Source of the DNA: Serpula lacrymans var. lacrymans S7.9
Taxonomy: Eukaryota > Basidiomycota > Agaricomycetes > Boletales > Serpulaceae
Assembly (NCBI RefSeq): GCF_000218685.1
Contig: NW_006763295.1
Span: 434,001 to 498,000 of the forward strand
Reading direction: 5' to 3'
Length of the DNA stretch: 64,000 bases
The position numbers and the translations under genes were made by a program. Below, piece after piece: positions 58,526 through 64,000 of this stretch (the stretch's first letter is position 1; each line of letters starts with the position of its first letter). The notes beneath the pieces are model-generated. The model worked only from the letters and a program-made list of their open reading frames with translations, did no database searches and was not told where the DNA came from.

Positions 58526-58716
58526 TACGGTACCACATGTATGTAGGTATAAATACCCTTGCATTAGATGGAGACTTCTCAGTGAGTCCTCCTGTTGTAT
58601 ATCAACAACAAACTTGTTCCTATCATCTTGAATCTACCAACTCTATAATCCCTTCATCATTACTCCTTGAGTTACTGTGTGTGCACCAGAGTCTACAAAA
58701 TTTGGGTATTGTTACA
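58526..58716 (+). repeat. Diverged LTR1 fragment
   Basis: Shares ATAAATACCC, AGTGAGTCCTCCTGTTGTAT and GCACCAGAGT with LTR1 in sense and ends TATTGTTACA. More diverged than the other copies. Confidence 0.7.
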
Positions 58717-59544
58717 CTACCTTTACATAGTAATCATCATGTGATGTGACAGTGTGTAAAGGACTGGTTTTGGGTTACAGAACTATAGAACTTTTGCTTT
58801 GTTGCCAATTTTGCTATTTTTATACTTAATGCATGCTTGGTTTCTTTGAATAATTTGGTAGGGTACTTAAACAACACCTACTACAATATTATGTGTTCTG
58901 ATTCTTCTAAAAGTCTTTCTATTTACTGTAGGGCATGTTACAATTGTTGCTGTATAAAGGACTGGGCCTTCACTGTACCACTTATTGGATGTGAAAGCTC
59001 ATGTTTATAGGACACTTCATTAGCAATAGTGGCACAACCATGCACTATGGCTAGAGTGTTTTTGAAGGCACAAGTGATTTTGACTCTTGAGGTTTTGATT
59101 ATCCCAGTCAAACCAGCTATTGTTGAACCCATAGAATTTGTTTTCGTGGCTATCAAGACTGCTATTCCAACTATTTCCAGCATATAAGCTTGTTGGATTG
59201 TGCATAGAGTTTGCAATATGAAGAATATTCAAACTGTATGTGACCTTTTCCCTCTTTATCATACTATTAACTCACATATACTTTTTCTGTCTGTGTTACT
59301 CCCCTCAGCTGCAAATAGAACAACTGAGGGTATATTTTTATGTTTTTAGTACCTCATCATTGTTGGCAATTTCAGACATTGCTACTTTGAACATCTAAGA
59401 CCACTAGCACCAGCTCAATTTTGTTTGCGTAGTTCTTAGAAAATCAAGGAAGTAATGGTGGTAGGGTTTGGAGTGGATAGACTTAGATAGTTAGGAACAA
59501 GTTTGCAGTTTGTATATAATAGGGGGACTGCTGATGAGTCTCCA
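58717..59544. other. AT-rich repeat-zone sequence without a supported gene
   Basis: Short frames on - have no family. Probably old element debris. Confidence 0.4.
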
Positions 59545-59654
59545 TGTAACAACCAAGAGTTTGTATACTCTGGTGCACAACTCAGACAAAGCTATAAAGA
59601 AGTGAGGGGAGTGGTTACCCTTTAGATAGGACCGAGAATTGTGTTACCGTAACA
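59545..59654 (-). repeat. 3' LTR1 of element B, internally deleted
   Basis: 110 bp with both LTR1 ends (TGTAACAACCAAGAG and TTACCGTAACA on +) but without the middle about 300 bp. On - it directly follows a polypurine tract, which fixes LTR1 sense. Confidence 0.82.
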
Positions 59655-59667
59655 CTACCCCCCTTCT
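59655..59667 (-). other. Polypurine tract of element B
   Basis: AGAAGGGGGGTAG on -, directly before the LTR start TGTTACGG and overlapping the integrase stop. It is the expected plus-strand primer site. Confidence 0.7.
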
Positions 59668-60771
59668 AAGGCCCGACTTCCAGGCTTGACCAAATATTAG
59701 AGGTAGTAGTTAAATTTTTGGGCATAGGTTGAAAAAGGGAATTGAAAAGGTTCAAATCCATGCCTCTAAGCTTCCTAGGAGCCGAGGGATTCTTAGAATA
59801 AAATTTGTGAACAGTGTTGCAGAAATTGTCCAGATAGGCTTTTGGTTCCCACGTTCTGTCCTCGTCTCCATAGCCCTTCCATAGGACTAGAAACTCTAAC
59901 TTTCCACGCTTCAAGCGTGCATCCACCACCCGTTCAACTTCAAATTCTTCTTCACCTTCCTGGGTGACTACAACCGGTCCGGAGCAGTCTATGCGCTGTC
60001 CCACCAGCGGCCCTTTATAGGGTTTTACATGGCTAATGTTAACCATGGGTATTACCCTCATTTGTTTTGGGAGTTCCAGCTCCACTGCATTGGGTTTGAC
60101 CTCCTTAATCCGGTAAGGACCAATCCACTTTTCGGTCAGTTTTCTAGACTGCCAATCTTTCAATTTTAAATTGTAGGTATCTAACCAGACCAGGTCGCCG
60201 ACCTTGTAATCAGGGGCCTTGGAGTGTCTACACTCTGCTTTGTCTTTCATCTGCTCTGCAGTTTTGAATAGCACCTTGCGCACTTTGTCTAAGACAGATT
60301 TCAAGTCCTTAGCCATGTTCCCTGCAGCCTCATTTTTGCTTTTACCAGACTCTACACCCATTCTGGGGAGGTATGATCTTGTAACCTCAAATGGTGCCTT
60401 TCCTGTAGCCAACAACTGTTTAATATTAAATGAGAACTGGGCTATCTTTAGCCACTTGGCCCAATCTGTCTGTCAGTCATTAATAGATATACGGAGGTAT
60501 TGCTTCAATTCCTGATTGAGCCTCTCCATTTGTCCATCGGTCTGTGGATGGAATGCCATTGATAGTTTAGGTTTGATGCCCAACATCCAACAACGTTCTT
60601 GTGTAAATTTGCTAGCAAATTGGGGTCCCCTATCAGAGATAACCATTTCTGGTAGCCCGTGGTAGACCATAAAAAATCTTTAAATAAGTCTGCCGTACCA
60701 GCAGCTGTAATTGTTTTGTTGGTGGGAATGAATACCACTTATTTGGAGAAGCAATCTACTACCACCATTAC
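59666..60771 (-). pseudogene. Integrase with chromodomain of element B (inverted, broken)
   Basis: On -, the core shows the first Asp in VMVVVDCFSK, the second in VISDRGPQFASKF and the Glu in HPQTDGQMERLNQ. A frameshift near 60,670 and stops at about 60,755 (Lys-stop-Val) and 60,470 (Asp-stop-Gln) break it. The last 249 codons are open: LATGKAPFEVTRSYLPR, GDLVWLDTYNLKL, RKLTEKWIGPYRIKEV, then a chromodomain FEVERVVDARLKRGKLEFLV with LWKGYGDEDRTWEP. This is a chromovirus layout. It faces the opposite way to the RT of the same element. Confidence 0.88.
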
Positions 60772-60802
60772 TGTAACAACCAAGAGTTTGTTACTCTGGC
60801 AC
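60772..60802 (-). repeat. 31-bp LTR1 end between integrase and LTR2
   Basis: TGTAACAACCAAGAG to CTCTGGCAC on + is the outer end of LTR1. It abuts LTR2 copy b. Confidence 0.75.
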
Positions 60803-62261
60803 TGTCAATGACAAGAACTGCTATTAGAAAACCACACACAAAACAAACTAATACACAATCCTCCCAGATTCCACGGAACTTGTGTATGGGCTTTGCCTCC
60901 TAGAACAGTGGAGTGGTCTGGTTGTTCGTGGGGTGGTATGTATGACAATCCTTCAAAGTAAAACCCAAAGATGTATGGGTGTGGGTTTTGAGGAGGAGGG
61001 ATAGCTGGATGATAAAAGATAGGGGCTTTGTGATGAGTATGGACAAGCACTACCTGGCTAATTGTAGCACAAGGTAGGTTTGAAAACGATAAGATAACGA
61101 GGTGACAAGGTTCCCAGTGATAGCAGGCTCCTGACGCACAGACTGTAGTGCTCAGAAGGACTCTAATTGAAAGGGATGACAGTGACTTTCAAAAATGACG
61201 AGTGACAATGACAGCAGATAGCAGTGGTAGCAGTGGGAAGTATTGTGATCACACTGGATCACAAGTAGCAGAGTAGTGAACTTGAGATTTAGAGAAGAAG
61301 TCTGGATTGGAGTTCTTGTTGTTCTTTTTGATTCAAAAGTCAAAATTAATCGCACTGTAAATGAATGTTCTGCTGAAAAAAAAGAAACTGGAGCCACCGG
61401 TCCACCACCTAGTCCAAATCTGACGATTCCATGGCCTTACCAATGGACTGGTTGTACTGGACTACCTGGTCAAACGAGGGAGGGAGGGGAGTAGTTCCAA
61501 TTTGGAACAAGTGAGTCCCAGGCAGTGTGTGGTAGGTGTAGCTGTAGCAAAGACGATGGACAAAAGATAAGTGTACCCAAGTGAATGGGACAGCAATGAA
61601 CATGGGCGACGCAAGGGGATGAACCTTCTCCAGCTCAAAAACTACCCACCCATGCTCCAACCAGGCAAGACGAGCGACTGATGTTTTGATAGTATATGAT
61701 GGCAGATTGACGTCATGAAGATGGACCTGTTGCCCTATTTGGACCGGCCACCGGGGCTTTGCTGGTATCAGCAGTGGCACGTGGTAGTCGACGGATCGGC
61801 AACAGAAGTGGATAGGAAGTGGTGACATCAGAAATGGTGGGGGAGCAAAGAAGATGAGGAGGAGGAGGCTGGAGGTGACGAAGAGGTGGATTAGAATGGG
61901 GATCCAGAAACAACCATTGGGTGAGAATAAAAAGGAGAGGAAGGGGCCCATGGTGGGGCTAGGCAAAGAAAGGGGAGTAAGGGAAACGATGAAGGCGAGG
62001 GCACAATGCAATGTGTAGCCAGTGGCGACGTGAAAATTTGCCAAAATGCCGAAACGCGGAAAGTACCGAATGGAAAGCAAAGGTGAGCGCGACTGGATTG
62101 CCTAATAGAGGTGGTGCTGATCAGCCACAAGATTGAAAAAGGCAATATTAATTACTATTCCACGTGGCACTGTGTCTGTGTGGCGCAAAGGCGAGTCTTT
62201 TTGAATATTCGCTTTGTTATTGACACCTGTCCATGCTACCAATCAACTTTGGTGCATGACA
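60803..62261 (-). mobile_element. LTR2 copy b (1459 bp), inverted relative to copy a
   Basis: Reads on - from TGTCATGCACCAAAG to TTGTCATTGACA. It lacks about 360 bp present in copy a, including the TATA box. Its right flank GTGCAGCATG is LTR1 sequence that continues the LTR1 fragment now lying right of copy a. Confidence 0.82.
61409..61951 (-). CDS. 180-aa ORF in LTR2 copy b, unknown
   Basis: Same frame and length as the ORF in copy a, from ATGGGCCCC at 61951 to the stop at 61409. Hydrophobic stretch WIPILIHLFVTSSLLLLIFF is kept. Upstream of the ATG the two copies differ by a frameshift, which supports this Met as the start if the ORF is real. Function unknown. Confidence 0.45.
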   Translation of the reverse strand: MGPFLSFLFSPNGCFWIPILIHLFVTSSLLLLIFFAPPPFLMSPLPIHFCCRSVDYHVPLLIPAKPRWPVQIGQQVHLHDVNLPSYTIKTSVARLAWLEHGWVVFELEKVHPLASPMFIAVPFTWVHLSFVHRLCYSYTYHTLPGTHLFQIGTTPLPPSFDQVVQYNQSIGKAMESSDLD

Positions 62262-62391
62262 GTGCAGCATGAGAAAGTGGAGTTTGAACAAAAGGAAAGT
62301 GCCACATGGCACAGAGTGTGAAAACTGAGAAAGGAGTTAAAGTGGAGAATGAAAGTTAAAGGTCTAAATATTTGTGTATCATAACAGTAGC
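62262..62391 (-). repeat. LTR1 end right of LTR2 copy b, flank GTAGC
   Basis: 62,262-62,386 is the last 125 bp of LTR1 as written on +, ending GTATCATAACA. The next five bases, GTAGC, are the reverse complement of the flank at 58,492-58,496. Confidence 0.82.
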
Positions 62392-64000
62392 ATATTATTG
62401 TATTCTATATGATGTCATCAATGAGTAAGTAAAGGTATGATGTTATATCATGTGACTGGCCACATGATGGGTTTAGACATCGGTCACATGACTTCCAAAA
62501 GTAAAAGTCCAAAAAATTAAATAAATAAATAAATAATAAATAAATGCCAAAAACACTGTCCTAACAGCTGATATTTACTAGTTGGGTGATAAGATCTGTG
62601 ACCACTATATAAGCAAAATAAGATTTGGAATCATCTTACATGATTGTAGCACAAGTTTTTGTTTATCTTCACCACACAACACCTTGAATAATCAATGTAG
62701 GGAGTAATAATATCTCTAGGAACATGCAAAATAACCCTACACTATCAGTTTGGCCCCAAATATTTGTTCTACAGTCCACTGGGGCCAAAATTCCATATTT
62801 TATATAAAAACATTTGAAAAACACTTGAAAAACAGAGACTTTGTTTTTGAGGATATTTCTCTACATAACATTGGAAATATTTTGCTCAGTGTCTTTAATA
62901 TTTTCACATAAAATATCAGGGAAAACATCCAAAATGTATTGTCGCAAAGTATTTTTCCACTCAGTGTAGATGTAATACTAATTACCAATGTTTTGCAAAA
63001 ATACAATCAATACATTTTCCCCAATATTTCTTGAGAAAACATTGAGAAAATATTGAACCAAAAATCACCAATGTTATTTAAAGAAACATACATCAGGAAA
63101 TCACCAACCTGCTTAATCTGTCCTTATTACAATCTTAAGGTCTTAAACATGTCTTATACCGGCAAATCCAGTAAAACAAATCAGAAGGTCCAATTTCTTA
63201 TTTTGGGCTTAAATTTGTCTTAAAACTGACTTAAAAGTGTCTCAAAGCACAGTGAGAAAATAATAATAATCACTACTTCCTACTTCCTTGTCTTGATCCA
63301 AACTTGAAGTTTCATGGTATCAAGCCACTTGACTTGCTACATGACATAATCAATACACAAGTACACCATACCGCTACACCATGGCAGCTCATATTAATAT
63401 AGACTCATCAACTTATATATATGGGAAGTGAGTAAAAAGATTTGAAAATTTGTTAATTCCAAAACCTTTATGTAGCTATTGAGCTAACTAGTCAAGTAAG
63501 CTTGTTACACTCATTTTTTTGAAGTAAATAATAATTTTATATTTACATTGTTATGGTAGCTTTAGTGTTAGATTTATTTTTCCAGGATATTTGTTTTTAC
63601 CTTGACAAGCTTACTTGTCTTAACCAGGTCTTGACTACCTTGGTAACCTTATGTGGCTTGAAAATCATGAATAAGGCCAGTAAGGCCTCAAGGTAAATCT
63701 ATGATTTGCTGATGTGCTAGGAAACAAAGTCTCTATTTTTCAAATGTTTTATTATAAAACATAGGATTTTACCCCCAGTGAGTGTAGCCACATTTTTCCA
63801 ACTGACCAGCATTTAATTTGTAATCAAACACAGATATCACCATGCTCTGGCCATCCATATACAAGTTGCACTTGTTGCAGCTTTGCTGCAACTGTCAGGT
63901 GCCTGCAGCACCTTCCACACCCGTGGTGCCACAAAAAACCACACAAGTGAAACTAAGTGAAATAACCAATGCAACTTTTGGGACCACTGTCCCCTTCATT
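62387..64000. repeat. AT-rich repeat debris to the right edge
   Basis: Holds an (AAAT)n run near 62,517-62,546, a TATA-like CACTATATAAG near 62,603 followed by CTACACTATCAG near 62,740 (possibly another LTR end), and sequence related to the hairpin repeat of 49,287-49,580 at 62,805-63,090 and 63,718-63,780. No gene is supported. Confidence 0.55.

Noticed and set aside
60772..62386. Simple reading: LTR1 with LTR2 copy b inserted, no inversion
   Set aside because: The two LTR1 pieces would leave about 250 bp missing, flanks of the LTR2 (GGCAC/GTGCA) and of the LTR1 (ATTAC/GTAGC) do not match, whereas the inversion model restores both.

Overview
The window is nuclear DNA of a filamentous basidiomycete, most likely an agaricomycete. 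Genes lie close together on both strands and are cut by many introns of about 50-65 nt. Most are recognisable only after splicing, and the products are fungal: Chd1, Tfb4, MRI1, PEX5, ERT1, BRE1, uS9m and the Golgi protein CASP. All exon joins given here were read by eye from splice signals, reading phase and family conservation; nothing was aligned or searched.

Layout of the gene-dense part (1-47,171): 3' end of an unknown coiled-coil gene (+); Chd1 chromatin remodeller (-); TFIIH subunit Tfb4 (+); a taspase/asparaginase-2 family Ntn-hydrolase (-); an NRPS-like adenylate-forming reductase (-); an unknown coiled-coil/low-complexity protein (+); MRI1 of methionine salvage (-); a hormone-sensitive-lipase-type hydrolase with large disordered insertions (+); a Swi5/Ace2-like zinc-finger protein (+); PEX5 (+); a small APC/C subunit of the CDC26/Hcn1 type (-); a PRA1-family membrane protein (+); ERT1-type Zn2Cys6/PAS regulator (-); MTQ1/HemK release-factor methyltransferase (+); a fused allantoicase-ureidoglycolate lyase (+); BRE1 (+); uS9m (-); CASP/COY1 (+). 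Most are housekeeping genes with no shared pathway. Several pairs are divergent over 250-280 bp (MRI1/lipase, uS9m/CASP) or convergent with under 160 bp between stop codons.

From about 47.2 kb to the end the window becomes AT-richer, has no intact host gene that I can recognise, and is a nest of retroelements. One LTR family (LTR1, about 400-416 bp, TG...CA) occurs about ten times, whole or in pieces, and belongs to a chromodomain-containing Ty3/gypsy element whose gag, protease and RT lie on + (53,131-55,776) while its integrase, polypurine tract and 3' LTR lie on - (60,771-59,545). A second family (LTR2, 1.8 and 1.5 kb, TGTC...GACA) occurs as two inverted copies, each carrying the same 180-codon ORF. 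A further degenerate gypsy element (49,830-52,560) contains a tRNA-like insertion and two solo LTRs with perfect 5-bp target duplications.

The strongest structural finding is an inversion of the 3.2-kb segment between the two LTR2 copies. Flipping 57,592-60,802 puts the integrase back on the strand of the RT. It also rebuilds one full-length LTR1 from three pieces, flanked by a perfect 5-bp duplication (GTAGC), and brings together the near-perfect target duplication of one LTR2 copy. I found no clear new multi-gene system. The most novel candidates are the LTR2-borne ORF, the inversion history, a 7-nt microexon and two GC-AG introns.
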